Source of the DNA: Candidatus Helarchaeota archaeon
GTDB taxonomy: Archaea; Asgardarchaeota; Lokiarchaeia; Helarchaeales; HEL-GB-A
Reading direction: 5' to 3'
Length of the DNA: 15,963 nucleotides
Assembly: GCA_016840125.1 (NCBI GenBank)
Contig: JAEOSY010000579.1
Location: forward strand, 1-15,963
The notes under the pieces are model-generated. The model saw only the letters and a list, made by a program, of their open reading frames with translations, did not search any database and was not told where the DNA came from. Both the position numbers and the translations under genes were made by a program. Below, piece after piece: positions 1-7,210 of the stretch. Within the stretch, counting starts at the first letter, position 1; every line of letters begins with the position of its first letter.

Positions 1-438
1 GACATCAGTCAACAAACTAAATCCTACAGGAGTCATGCATCCGAGCCCGATACCCGCGAAAATACGAGCCGTGACGAAGACCGGAAAATTTACTAAGGGA
101 ACAACAATTCCCGAAAAATAGCTGATGATTGCACAAAACGACCAAACAATCCCTCCCACAAGCATTAAATGGATTCGCTTTTTCTTGTCTGCTAAATATC
201 CAAACACAAGAGTCATAACAGCAAGGGTCGCTGTGTAAGCTCCCACAAAATATCCAATAAATTCCGGACCGATCCCAAATTGGAGTTGTATCGGGTCCAC
301 ATTGGTCGGTATAATCGATTGTTCTAACGTCATTAGGTTTACAAAAATAATCAGTATGATGACGAGTAGTATATTTCGCCATTTTGAACTCTGGTTCAAT
401 TTCTCGTCCAATTTGTTGTCAACTGATGGTTCGTCCAA
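1..438 (-). CDS. MFS transporter, N-terminal part (runs off left edge)
   Basis: Reading the minus strand from about 438 toward 1 gives an uninterrupted membrane-protein frame that leaves the window. After a polar N-terminal tail, a first hydrophobic helix (WRNILLVIILIIFVNL) is followed by a second helix and the loop FGYLADKKKR, which matches the Major Facilitator Superfamily loop between helices 2 and 3 (G-x-L-aD-+-x-G-R/K-+). Next come a third helix and an ARIFAGIGLG stretch typical of MFS helix 4. The frame is open upstream to a TAA at 493-495 and has no ATG before the first helix. The start is therefore probably a TTG (438, 411 or 399); 438 is chosen as the longest. The polar tail holds a tandem 9-residue repeat (see repeat entry). 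Substrate cannot be told. The gene diverges from the HIT gene. MFS membership is firm; the start is uncertain. Confidence 0.82.
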   Translation of the reverse strand, partial: MDEPSVDNKLDEKLNQSSKWRNILLVIILIIFVNLMTLEQSIIPTNVDPIQLQFGIGPEFIGYFVGAYTATLAVMTLVFGYLADKKKRIHLMLVGGIVWSFCAIISYFSGIVVPLVNFPVFVTARIFAGIGLGCMTPVGFSLLTDV

Positions 439-457
439 TTTATTATCAACTAATCCT
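404..457. repeat. Tandem 27-bp direct repeat, two copies
   Basis: Positions 404-430 and 431-457 are near-identical 27-bp units, each beginning tcgtccaattt. They are in frame in the MFS gene on the minus strand and encode VDNKLDEPS followed by VDNKLDEK, a duplicated acidic nine-residue element ahead of the first membrane helix. Because the unit is a multiple of three, the reading frame is kept. Confidence 0.8.
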
Positions 458-522
458 TTTTTCGATCGCGTTAAAGATGGATTCTTATTCCCTTAGACAA
501 ATATAAGTATGAGGGTTGTAGC

Positions 523-1002
523 ATGCGAAATATCTGGGCGCCTTGGCGAATGAAATACATTGAGCAACCTAAGAAGAAAGAAGGTTGTCTTTTCTGCCGA
601 GTCATTAACGAGGATCAGGATGAAGAAAATCATGTATTGGTTCGAAAAGAACGCTGCTTTATTATATTAAATCTCTATCCCTACAACAATGGGCATCTAA
701 TGGTTACTCCCTACGCTCATGTTCCCAGCCTTGAAGATCTGGAAAAGGAGGACCGTGATGCACTTTTTGAAACCGTTTCGAATGCTATTGCAAATCTCCG
801 TACAGAGATGGATCCCGAAGGATTTAATGTTGGGATGAATATCGGTGAAGTGGCAGGAGCTGGTATCTCTGACCACGTTCACGTACATATTGTCCCACGA
901 TGGGCAGGGGATACGAATTTTATGCCCGTCATCGGGGCGACTAAAGTCATTTCTCAGGCAATTGAAGAGACTTATAAAAAAATGAGAAAATATGATTATT
1001 AG
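523..1002 (+). CDS. HIT-family nucleotide hydrolase/phosphorylase
   Basis: This is a 159-residue histidine-triad protein. The catalytic motif HVHVHIVPRW (residues 118-127, triad His118/His120/His122) is intact. Cys22 and Cys25 (CLFC) with His66 suggest the zinc site of Zn-binding HIT proteins. The opening WAPWRMKYIE is typical of the Ap4A phosphorylase/FHIT-like branch described in actinobacteria and archaea. The family cleaves nucleoside-phosphate bonds (Ap4A, Ap3A, nucleoside phosphoramidates) in the cytoplasm; the exact substrate cannot be read from sequence. The ATG at 523 has a GAGGG ribosome-binding site at 511-515, about seven bases upstream. The length matches the family. It stands alone on its strand, diverging from the MFS gene and ending 12 bp from the convergent PiT gene. 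Confidence 0.93.
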   Translation: MRNIWAPWRMKYIEQPKKKEGCLFCRVINEDQDEENHVLVRKERCFIILNLYPYNNGHLMVTPYAHVPSLEDLEKEDRDALFETVSNAIANLRTEMDPEGFNVGMNIGEVAGAGISDHVHVHIVPRWAGDTNFMPVIGATKVISQAIEETYKKMRKYDY

Positions 1003-1014
1003 ATTTGAAATCGT

Positions 1015-2061
1015 TTAGAGTGGGTTTACTAAGAAGAGCAAAGCACAGATCCCCATTGATACTAATAGTGTTACTGGAATAGTTAGTCCCCAGGAATAGA
1101 AGATTTGTTTGACCGTTTTTTTATTGAATCGTGTATGTTTTATTATACTATTTCCAATGATTGCAAAAATTAAAACGACTGTTCCTGAAATCGGAAATCC
1201 GAGAACTGTTGCTACTAGAATAATAATCATTACCGCAGTTTGAACCGCAAAGGCGTCACTTGGACGCATTTCAATGATATTTTTACCGACATTTCTGAGT
1301 ACTTTACGACCTAGTACAAATAACCCAAGTCCAATCCCAGTACCTCCGATAAGAAGCAATATATAAATATTCGGTAGGTTTTCCACGCTGGTTCCAAACC
1401 CGTATAATATTCCCACTGCATTTCCAACGTCATTTCCTGCCCGCGCAAAGGACACCACAACCACCACGGCGATTAAAATATAGAGAAAATAAAGTTCCAT
1501 CTTTTCAATGCCGCGCAATCCTTTTGGTCTGGTTAAAATGAACTTTCTAATAATCCAATATATTCCAATGGAAATTACAAGTCCCATTACAGGAGAAATT
1601 ACCCAACCTAACATTACACTCGTAAACCCCCCCCATTGCACAATATCACTACCAAGAGCAGCTAAATAATAAATCCCGACACCTATTACACCACCAACGA
1701 CACTCACAGTCGTTGAAACCGGGAGTCCTTTCCACGAGGAGAGAAGGAGAAAGATGGAAGTACTAATTATAACACCTAAAAACAAATTTTGGATAATTGT
1801 ATTTGCACCAGCCTCCCCAAAAATAACTTTTAATCCATCTGTATTCAGTAATCCATCACCGATTGTTTCACTTACCTCGGATCCTAAAAGTACAGCTCCT
1901 AAGATATTTACAACAATCCCAATCAATAAAACCCATTTCATCTTAACAGCTCCGCTACCCACAACGGGCGCGAGAGCTTCGTCGTTTCCCCCAATACCGA
2001 ACGCAATCACAAAACTGAGTATTAATAATAAAACTAAAAGAAATGTTGGATCAAATGCCAC
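1015..2061 (-). CDS. PiT-family inorganic phosphate permease
   Basis: A 348-residue polytopic membrane protein of the PiT (SLC20-like) family. The two inverted halves each carry the signature: GGNDEALAPVVGSGAV near residues 24-39 and AGNDVGNAVG near 208-217. A PVSTT segment (114-118) and FPISGT (289-294) mark the re-entrant regions. The family imports inorganic phosphate with H+ or Na+; some relatives carry sulfate, so phosphate is inferred from the DUF47 partner. Two deviations are visible: GGNDEAL replaces the usual GANDVAN, and Val follows PVSTT where His is common. The start is GTG at 2061, with AGGAGA at 2069-2074 placed ideally. It is the second gene of an operon with DUF47, 34 bp downstream of it. 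An eight-C run at about 1626-1633 does not break the frame. Confidence 0.93.
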   Translation of the reverse strand: MAFDPTFLLVLLLILSFVIAFGIGGNDEALAPVVGSGAVKMKWVLLIGIVVNILGAVLLGSEVSETIGDGLLNTDGLKVIFGEAGANTIIQNLFLGVIISTSIFLLLSSWKGLPVSTTVSVVGGVIGVGIYYLAALGSDIVQWGGFTSVMLGWVISPVMGLVISIGIYWIIRKFILTRPKGLRGIEKMELYFLYILIAVVVVVSFARAGNDVGNAVGILYGFGTSVENLPNIYILLLIGGTGIGLGLFVLGRKVLRNVGKNIIEMRPSDAFAVQTAVMIIILVATVLGFPISGTVVLIFAIIGNSIIKHTRFNKKTVKQIFYSWGLTIPVTLLVSMGICALLFLVNPL

Positions 2062-2095
2062 TATTAAATCTCCTATTATTGTGATTTTTTAATTA

Positions 2096-2749
2096 TTATT
2101 CTAATACCATATACTTAATCGCCATTCTCCGCAGAAAATCCGATGTTTCCTCTGCGCGATCGAGAATATTAAGCAAGTACTCTGTCTCAGTATACAATAA
2201 CATCTTTTGAGGGTTATCAAACTTCCCCTTGATAATATCCGTCATTATCCGAAAAGAATGATTACGCGCCTGGCGTCGAAGCTCTTCCACCAACTTTGTC
2301 CCTTCGATGGTCTTCCGCAAATCATCCTCTGCATCATTAATTGCATTAGAAAGTGTTTTAACCATCTCTGCTAGGTCCTTGGTGTACTTTTTAAAGTGAC
2401 TCGCAACCTGAGAATAATCCGTGATGATATTGATATGCGTCTGAATAGTCCTTGCGCAATATTCAATGTTATCGAGGGTGACATCAATTTCTTCAATCAA
2501 ACTGATACGGTCCCCTCTGGAGAATGCCATCGACTCCCTTCGTATAAATCTTTCAATTAGGTCCTCTTTAAGGACATCCGCTTTTTTCTCAATCGCTATT
2601 ATTTCTTTTACTTTTTCCTTGAATTTTTCAGGTTTATTATCGCAGAGCACATGAATTGCATCCGCAAAAACCGTGATAGCTTCAACTAATAATCCGTTGA
2701 ATTCTTTCATTACTTCTTCTAATTTTTTTTGTGGTTTGCCACCTTTCAT
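2096..2749 (-). CDS. DUF47 / PhoU-like phosphate transport regulator
   Basis: A 217-residue, almost wholly helical, charged protein of the DUF47 (PhoU-related, TIGR00153-type) family. No membrane helix or signal peptide is seen. The features that fit are alternating long amphipathic helices, a metal-ligand-like run of acidic residues, and an IEEIDVTLDNIEY segment near residues 84-96 that resembles the PhoU-family E/D-x3-D-x4-E pattern. Proteins of this family are encoded next to PiT permeases and are thought to gate or sense phosphate transport at the membrane. The ATG at 2749 has an excellent AAGGAG site at 2755-2760. It is the first gene of the DUF47-pit operon, so a shared promoter in 2750-2888 is expected. 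Confidence 0.9.
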   Translation of the reverse strand: MKGGKPQKKLEEVMKEFNGLLVEAITVFADAIHVLCDNKPEKFKEKVKEIIAIEKKADVLKEDLIERFIRRESMAFSRGDRISLIEEIDVTLDNIEYCARTIQTHINIITDYSQVASHFKKYTKDLAEMVKTLSNAINDAEDDLRKTIEGTKLVEELRRQARNHSFRIMTDIIKGKFDNPQKMLLYTETEYLLNILDRAEETSDFLRRMAIKYMVLE

Positions 2750-2784
2750 AGCTTCTCCTTCCTGTGAGAATCAATTTTATCATG

Positions 2785-2792
2785 AATTATAT
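2785..2792 (-). promoter_or_regulatory. Putative TATA box for the DUF47-pit operon
   Basis: On the minus strand the sequence reads ATATAATT. It lies about 36 bases before the DUF47 ATG, which leaves room for a start site near 2762 and a short leader containing the AAGGAG site. Judged by eye; AT-rich DNA makes chance matches common. Confidence 0.35.
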
Positions 2793-2851
2793 GGACTTAC
2801 TAATTTCAATTACAAATTTTTTAAATCTTGTGAAGAAGATCCTAGTAATTC

Positions 2852-2859
2852 CTTATAAG
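2852..2859 (+). promoter_or_regulatory. Putative TATA box for the DUF2117-like gene
   Basis: CTTATAAG is centred about 33 bases before the ATG at 2889. This predicts transcription starting around 2882 and a leader of only a few bases, in keeping with the weak ribosome-binding site (gagatag) before the start. Sequence match only. Confidence 0.4.
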
Positions 2860-2888
2860 AGAATAAATACACTTTTTTCTGAGATAGC

Positions 2889-4256
2889 ATGTTTCTTTTG
2901 ATCTATGAGATAAGTGGGAAAAAAGATATACATGGGCTACGAATGCGGCTCATCTACGCTCTCCGAAAACAAAATGCGATCCAATTAATGCGATCTACAT
3001 GGCTTATTTCATCGATTGAGCCCAAACTTCAAGCTGTCCTGGATGAGTGTATTGATCAAGGCTTTCCTGTCCTTCTAAGTGAGTGGAGACCCCATTCCCT
3101 ACCAAAATATATTAAGGAAAATGATGCTCCCCCTTACGTTGGACTTGTTATTCATAGTCCGGAGGTAACAGAACTTGGTATAACAACCGCTTTTCTCAGT
3201 AGATTAGAACAAGATGGGATACCTTACAATGCCATTTTGGGTGGAGTGATGGGTCGCTTAGCGATTCTTGATGCTAAGCTAGAAGAGAAAGTTTTTATCA
3301 GCCATCCATATAAACCCTCTGAAGCCATAGACTATTTAATAAAACGCAACGTGGACGTAATTATCCTCCTTAATGAAGGCATTTCAAAGGCATCGGGAAT
3401 TGAATTTGGACGTCAAGTGAAACAAAATTCCAAATTAATTGAAGATTATGAGATTCCTCTCATTCAACTGGACCGCCTTCACGAAGAAGACGCCTTCATG
3501 ATAAATTGGACTCGAAATCATCCTGGAATTCAGACGTGGGTTCAAAAAAACTATCGATTAGAGGTTATCCAACCGCCCTCTGACCAAGAAATTTTAGAAA
3601 AAAATGGTGAATTTACCACTCGATATCTGCGGGCGGTTCAAGAGGATGATAAAATATTAGTAAATGGTGTAATTATTGGCACGGTAAGTTCCGATGAGGT
3701 TGCTATAGTTACACAATTGAATCAAATTATTGATATTAAAGGAGGATCTATTGATAAACATGGGATTGAGAAAATTGGGGCAGTTGATCTCGCAAAAGCT
3801 CGAATCACTACTCTTAAAACCCTTCGACGTGTCAATCTCTCCCCAACTCGCAAGATTTCCCCATCCAAAAAAAGGACAAAAATTGCTATGCTGACATGGC
3901 GAGCCGAACCCGTTTATTTCCAGGCTGATAAAATTGACTGTCTCGTAGCTATTGGTGATGATACGACTTTCGTTGCCACAGAGATTCTTTCTCGGTTTTC
4001 TCGCCCGATTATTGGAATCATTGATGGTGACGCGGATGGTATCCTTTACGAGAAAACGAGTATTCAACAATTACAGGAGATTGCCTCCCCAAAATCGTTA
4101 TTTTTACAAGTTAAAGCGGAACATGATGATGTAGTGGGACAAATAGTGGAGAAACAGATTTTCAAAAATAAGGTAAAAATGAAATATTCGAGTTTGGATG
4201 CCTTAAAAGATAGTATCTATAAAATTGCGAAAGAATACTTGGACGAAACTGGATAG
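2889..4256 (+). CDS. DUF2117-like archaeal protein with Cas2-like N-terminus
   Basis: A soluble 455-residue protein of unknown function. Three parts can be seen. Residues 1-70 (FLLIYEIS, RMRLIYALRKQNAIQLMRSTWLI) look like a small ferredoxin-like fold of the Cas2/VapD kind: a beta strand ending in an Asp/Glu, a helix rich in basic residues, then a strand. Residues 83-195 (GLVIHSPEV, LGGVMGRLAILDA, DVIILLNEG) resemble the Rossmann-like DUF2117 region of methanogen proteins. Residues 330-395 contain DCLVAIGDDTT and IIGIIDGDADG, also DUF2117-like; the DGDADG string recalls the Toprim DxD motif. The DUF2117 assignment is from memory of the family, not a search. The stop is 1 bp from the convergent V4R-like gene. 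No function is proposed. Confidence 0.7.
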   Translation: MFLLIYEISGKKDIHGLRMRLIYALRKQNAIQLMRSTWLISSIEPKLQAVLDECIDQGFPVLLSEWRPHSLPKYIKENDAPPYVGLVIHSPEVTELGITTAFLSRLEQDGIPYNAILGGVMGRLAILDAKLEEKVFISHPYKPSEAIDYLIKRNVDVIILLNEGISKASGIEFGRQVKQNSKLIEDYEIPLIQLDRLHEEDAFMINWTRNHPGIQTWVQKNYRLEVIQPPSDQEILEKNGEFTTRYLRAVQEDDKILVNGVIIGTVSSDEVAIVTQLNQIIDIKGGSIDKHGIEKIGAVDLAKARITTLKTLRRVNLSPTRKISPSKKRTKIAMLTWRAEPVYFQADKIDCLVAIGDDTTFVATEILSRFSRPIIGIIDGDADGILYEKTSIQQLQEIASPKSLFLQVKAEHDDVVGQIVEKQIFKNKVKMKYSSLDALKDSIYKIAKEYLDETG

Positions 4257-4257
4257 A

Positions 4258-4881
4258 TTATGCTTGTTTTGGCCAGAAGTAGGCTGTATATTCACTAAAA
4301 GGATCTCCTTTCATGATGCACCCGGTTTCCTCAACTGCAATGTCATAGGGAAGCTCCACATAGTCGAGTATTGACTGGAGTGCGGTCTCCATCACACCAC
4401 ACACTGTGCTACCCCAAGTCAAATGGGTGTTGTCCCAGTCCATTGTCTCTCTATTAACGACAATGCTATTATCTTCTTTTAAGCCACCGCAGAAAACGCA
4501 CTTCTCAACCCGCCACACAAGGCGTTTTGGTAGTTCTCCTTCCGCAGGAAGAATCTGGGCTCCCGCAATGTGATCTCCCATAAAGATATACCACGCACTC
4601 TCTAAAATGACCGGGAAGTCATCCAGATCTTTTGAAAAAATACGTTTACCTGCGTCGAGGAATTCATAGATAACCGCTTGCCCCGCATTACGTCCCAACT
4701 CTTTGAAAGTTTCGAGTGCCGCTGGTAAATTATTGTCATGATATTCATAAATAATCCGGACACATTCCAACATATCCAGCGCCATCAGCAATCCATTCAT
4801 CTTTCGACTCTTCCACCAGTAATAGTGTTTCCCAATTTTCGCTAATAATTTACCAAAAAATCCCAATTTCTTTTTAGGCAT
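4258..4881 (-). CDS. V4R/TRAPP-like small-molecule-binding protein, long paralogue
   Basis: A 207-residue protein. After a basic N-terminus (MPKKK, WWKSRK) comes a helical region with ELGRNAGQAVIYEFLDAG (residues 61-78), then strands around a CVFC pair (Cys128, Cys131), a helix containing Cys161, and an ending EETGCIMKGDP-EYTAYF (184-202). The order long helix, hydrophobic pocket, E-x2-C-x3-GD and final strand fits the V4R/4-vinyl-reductase fold, which is shared with TRAPP BET3-like proteins and binds hydrophobic or metal ligands. This is a fold-level guess. It is second in a two-gene operon, 12 bp after the shorter paralogue, with a good AGGAG site before ATG 4881. It could be a ligand or redox sensor; no DNA-binding domain is visible. 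Confidence 0.55.
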   Translation of the reverse strand: MPKKKLGFFGKLLAKIGKHYYWWKSRKMNGLLMALDMLECVRIIYEYHDNNLPAALETFKELGRNAGQAVIYEFLDAGKRIFSKDLDDFPVILESAWYIFMGDHIAGAQILPAEGELPKRLVWRVEKCVFCGGLKEDNSIVVNRETMDWDNTHLTWGSTVCGVMETALQSILDYVELPYDIAVEETGCIMKGDPFSEYTAYFWPKQA

Positions 4882-4893
4882 TAATTTCGACTC

Positions 4894-5400
4894 CTATATA
4901 AATGAAACCGCATGGATGCAGAGGTCTTTACCCATCGAACGTGAGGATATGTTATCCACATGAATCTCAGGTAATTTAGGATTTAGTCTCCTGAGTTGAT
5001 TGATTAACCGCTCGATCAATCCACTAATTACAATGCAAAACGGGATATCGGAATCTGAAATATCAAAATAACAAACCGGGCAGTTATCATCGCGAACATA
5101 GATTTTATCCAGCACTTTCTTCGTTGATAATTTTCTATACAGAAAGGTTTTGTAGGTTTCCACAATAATCTCTTGAATTGAACTAATTTTTTCAGGTCTC
5201 CAATGCCTAAGCACCCCGTCTGCGAGCCTATACCCCATCTCCTTCAACCGCTTTTCCGTATATTCATTTCCATATTTGTTTTTCAACAGAACGACAATCT
5301 CGCTATAAATTATCGGAATAAAAGCTTCCTGATTCTTTATTTTAAGTAACTCATCGCGTGTTAGCTCAATAAATGGTTTACCACCCGTAAATACTTCCAA
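4894..5400 (-). CDS. V4R/TRAPP-like small-molecule-binding protein, short paralogue
   Basis: A 168-residue protein with the same arrangement as the gene downstream: a helical first half (KEMGYRLADGVLRHW, residues 54-68), a CPVC pair (Cys107, Cys110) followed by a strand, a helix SGLIERLINQL (126-136), and a final SRSMGKDLCIHAVSF strand (153-167). The C-terminal x-GKD-C-x-H pattern parallels GCIMKGDP of its neighbour and resembles V4R/TRAPP (BET3-type) domains. The start is TTG at 5400, preceded by GAGGGAAG around 5405-5412; no ATG lies in a sensible place. It is first in the operon and transcribed away from the hdr genes. The two paralogues could form a heterodimer. Family assignment is tentative and function unknown. 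Confidence 0.5.
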   Translation of the reverse strand: MEVFTGGKPFIELTRDELLKIKNQEAFIPIIYSEIVVLLKNKYGNEYTEKRLKEMGYRLADGVLRHWRPEKISSIQEIIVETYKTFLYRKLSTKKVLDKIYVRDDNCPVCYFDISDSDIPFCIVISGLIERLINQLRRLNPKLPEIHVDNISSRSMGKDLCIHAVSFI

Positions 5401-5649
5401 TTTTCTTCCCTCTTTCGAGTTCTACTTAATTCATAATTATTCTTTAATATAATTTTGATTATTAATTATTAAGATTATTTCCACTATTATAATTAAGTGG
5501 TAAACTTTACCTCTTGTGATTAGGTCAGTAAAAGTTCAATCAAGGGAATTCTTCATTCTGAAAGGATATGTTTGTAAGTTCATAGACCACAATCAAAGAA
5601 TTGAAGCATATTGCCGAAAGTTTAATCAGTTCAATTTAGGCTTGTTTAG
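5401..5649. other. AT-rich divergent intergenic region
   Basis: This is the longest gene-free stretch in the window, between the V4R-like operon (-) and hdrCBA (+). No ORF, tRNA or convincing RNA fold is seen. Its left half is extremely AT-rich. It must hold both promoters, but several TATA-like strings compete and none can be picked. An inverted repeat at 5481-5500 (ccact/agtgg arms flanking an AT core) is the only symmetric element, and is described separately. Confidence 0.6.
5481..5500. promoter_or_regulatory. Small inverted repeat around an AT core (possible operator)
   Basis: Arms CCACT (5481-5485) and AGTGG (5496-5500) flank ten A/T bases. Allowing one inserted base, the symmetry extends outward (TTT on the left, AAA on the right). 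A transcription-factor site overlapping a promoter of either divergent operon would look like this, but a five-base arm is weak evidence. Confidence 0.25.
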
Positions 5650-6243
5650 TTGAGAATAATCAAATTAAAGAAATGTGATCCAAAAGCTGAGGCTAAAAAA
5701 ACAATGGTTATAAGTAAAAAGGATAAACTTAGTTGGAAGTTTTATGATGAAATCTTGGAAAAAGAAGATATTCAACCATTTATTGACTGTATGACCTGTG
5801 GGAAGTGTGTTGGTGATTGCATTGCCGCGAAAAACTCTGAGTTTAACTTTAGAAAAATAATTCAACAGATATTAGATGGTGATAAAGAAAAATTACTCAA
5901 TCAAAATGAGATTTGGAAATGCTTTTTATGTGGATTATGCACAATTAAGTGTCCAAAGAACATAGAAATCAAAAAATTAATACTAATCCTCAGAAAATTA
6001 GCGATACAATCGGGTAAAGGTTATAATCATTTAAAATTTCTTTCAGAATTACCAGAAAGTTTTTTGAAAAATGGTTTGATCATTTCAAAAATGAATGAAC
6101 GTCTCAGAGAAAAGATCGGGTTATCCAAAGAATATAAATTATCAGATAAAGCTTTGAAGGAATTAACAGTCATTTTAAAGGCGACAGGTCAAGCGAAAGG
6201 GCTTCAAGAATTTCTAAACCATTCTGCGAAAGAAAAAACATAG
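5650..6243 (+). CDS. hdrC: Heterodisulfide reductase subunit C (HdrC), iron-sulfur subunit
   Basis: A 197-residue soluble ferredoxin-type protein. Two CxxCxxCxxxC clusters bind [4Fe-4S] centres: Cys47/50/53/57 (CMTCGKCVGDC) and Cys91/94/97/101 (CFLCGLCTIKCP). This layout, with helical linkers and a long basic C-terminus, is typical of HdrC. HdrC passes electrons between HdrA and the catalytic HdrB. The frame opens at a TTG (5650) directly after an in-frame TAG; no good ribosome-binding site precedes it. The ATG at 5704 (codon 19) is a real alternative and would still keep all motifs. It is followed by hdrB after 8 bp, so hdrCBA is an operon. Base composition is AT-richer than the right-hand genes. 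Confidence 0.92.
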   Translation: MRIIKLKKCDPKAEAKKTMVISKKDKLSWKFYDEILEKEDIQPFIDCMTCGKCVGDCIAAKNSEFNFRKIIQQILDGDKEKLLNQNEIWKCFLCGLCTIKCPKNIEIKKLILILRKLAIQSGKGYNHLKFLSELPESFLKNGLIISKMNERLREKIGLSKEYKLSDKALKELTVILKATGQAKGLQEFLNHSAKEKT

Positions 6244-6251
6244 GGGTTTTA

Positions 6252-7196
6252 ATGTCACAACAATTAGAATCACGAAAGTTAGAATTAATTCCAGAAAGTG
6301 GCGAGGTATTCCTTTTTAAGAGTTGTACAATAAATAGCCTGTATCCTAGTGTGGAAGCTGCGACTCGTAAATGTTTGGAAATTTTGAATTATAAAATATT
6401 AGAATCGAATGAACAAACTTGCTGCACAGACCCATTGTATTATTCAAATTTAGAAAGCGATATTCAAATGGCTGCTATTATGGCACGAAATTTCAATGTT
6501 ATCGGGAAATTTACGAAAGAAATAGTTACAGAATGTAATGGTTGTTTTTCAACATTAGTAGAAGCGATAGAAAAATTACAAAAACCAGAAATAAAACACA
6601 ATATCGAACCAATTTTATCAAAACTTGGGTATAACCTTATTCATGATTTTACTATTATTCATATAGCTGAATTATATTATAAAATCCTACCTAGAATCCT
6701 TGATCTTAGAAAATTAGACTTGTCTGGCATTAAGATCGCCACTCATTATGGCTGTAATTACCTCAGAACTCATCCTGATTATATTATAACTGATCCGCAG
6801 ATGCCAGATTTACTGGAAACAATAATAAAAAAATGTGGCGGAAATCCCGTGTATTATACTGAACGCGACTGTTGTTGTGGTGCAGGAATAATTCAGCGGA
6901 ATATTGATCCTGATCTTTCACTTGAAGTGAGCTACCAAAAAATGAAAAACATGATCGGTGCCGAACCCGAACTTATTCTAACAATTTGTCCGTTTTGCAT
7001 GTCAACCCTCGAGAATTGTCAATTGTCAATTGAAGTGGAAAAGGATCTTGAATTATCTATTCCGGTACTTCATGTCAGTGAATTAATTGCCGTTATCTTA
7101 GGATTTGATCCAACTTCAGAATTAGCTCTCGATTCACATACAATTAATCCCATTCCTGTTCTGAAAAAATTAAAAATTCTTGAAAATAAAACCTAA
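6252..7196 (+). CDS. hdrB: Heterodisulfide reductase subunit B (HdrB), CCG-domain subunit
   Basis: A 314-residue protein with two CCG domains that bind the non-cubane [4Fe-4S] clusters where disulfide (CoM-S-S-CoB or another thiol pair) is cleaved or formed. Both are complete. The first is C-x31-CC-x36-CxxC, with Cys25, Cys57/58 and Cys95/98. The second is C-x39-CC-x36-CxxC, with Cys168, Cys208/209 and Cys246/249. No membrane anchor is present, so this is the cytosolic HdrABC type rather than HdrDE. The ATG at 6252 has AGGGG at 6242-6246, the same ribosome-binding sequence that hdrA uses, with tight spacing after hdrC. Whether the substrate is CoM/CoB heterodisulfide cannot be told, because no methanogenesis gene is in the window. 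Confidence 0.93.
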   Translation: MSQQLESRKLELIPESGEVFLFKSCTINSLYPSVEAATRKCLEILNYKILESNEQTCCTDPLYYSNLESDIQMAAIMARNFNVIGKFTKEIVTECNGCFSTLVEAIEKLQKPEIKHNIEPILSKLGYNLIHDFTIIHIAELYYKILPRILDLRKLDLSGIKIATHYGCNYLRTHPDYIITDPQMPDLLETIIKKCGGNPVYYTERDCCCGAGIIQRNIDPDLSLEVSYQKMKNMIGAEPELILTICPFCMSTLENCQLSIEVEKDLELSIPVLHVSELIAVILGFDPTSELALDSHTINPIPVLKKLKILENKT

Positions 7197-7210
7197 TTAG
7201 GGGCGATTGG

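Noticed and set aside
17..382. A 121-residue minus-strand frame beginning ATG at 382
   Set aside because: It is cysteine-rich nonsense. The frame shifted by one base gives a clear MFS transporter, so this is a shadow.
1626..1633. Eight-base C homopolymer as a possible frameshift in the PiT gene
   Set aside because: The frame continues through it and both PiT signatures are in one ORF.
2889..3100. Cas2-like start suggesting a CRISPR locus
   Set aside because: No direct-repeat array or other cas gene is present, and the rest of the protein is unlike Cas proteins.
5401..5649. Possible small RNA or tRNA gene in the intergenic gap
   Set aside because: No cloverleaf, no TTC-type T-loop and no stable hairpin can be found by eye.
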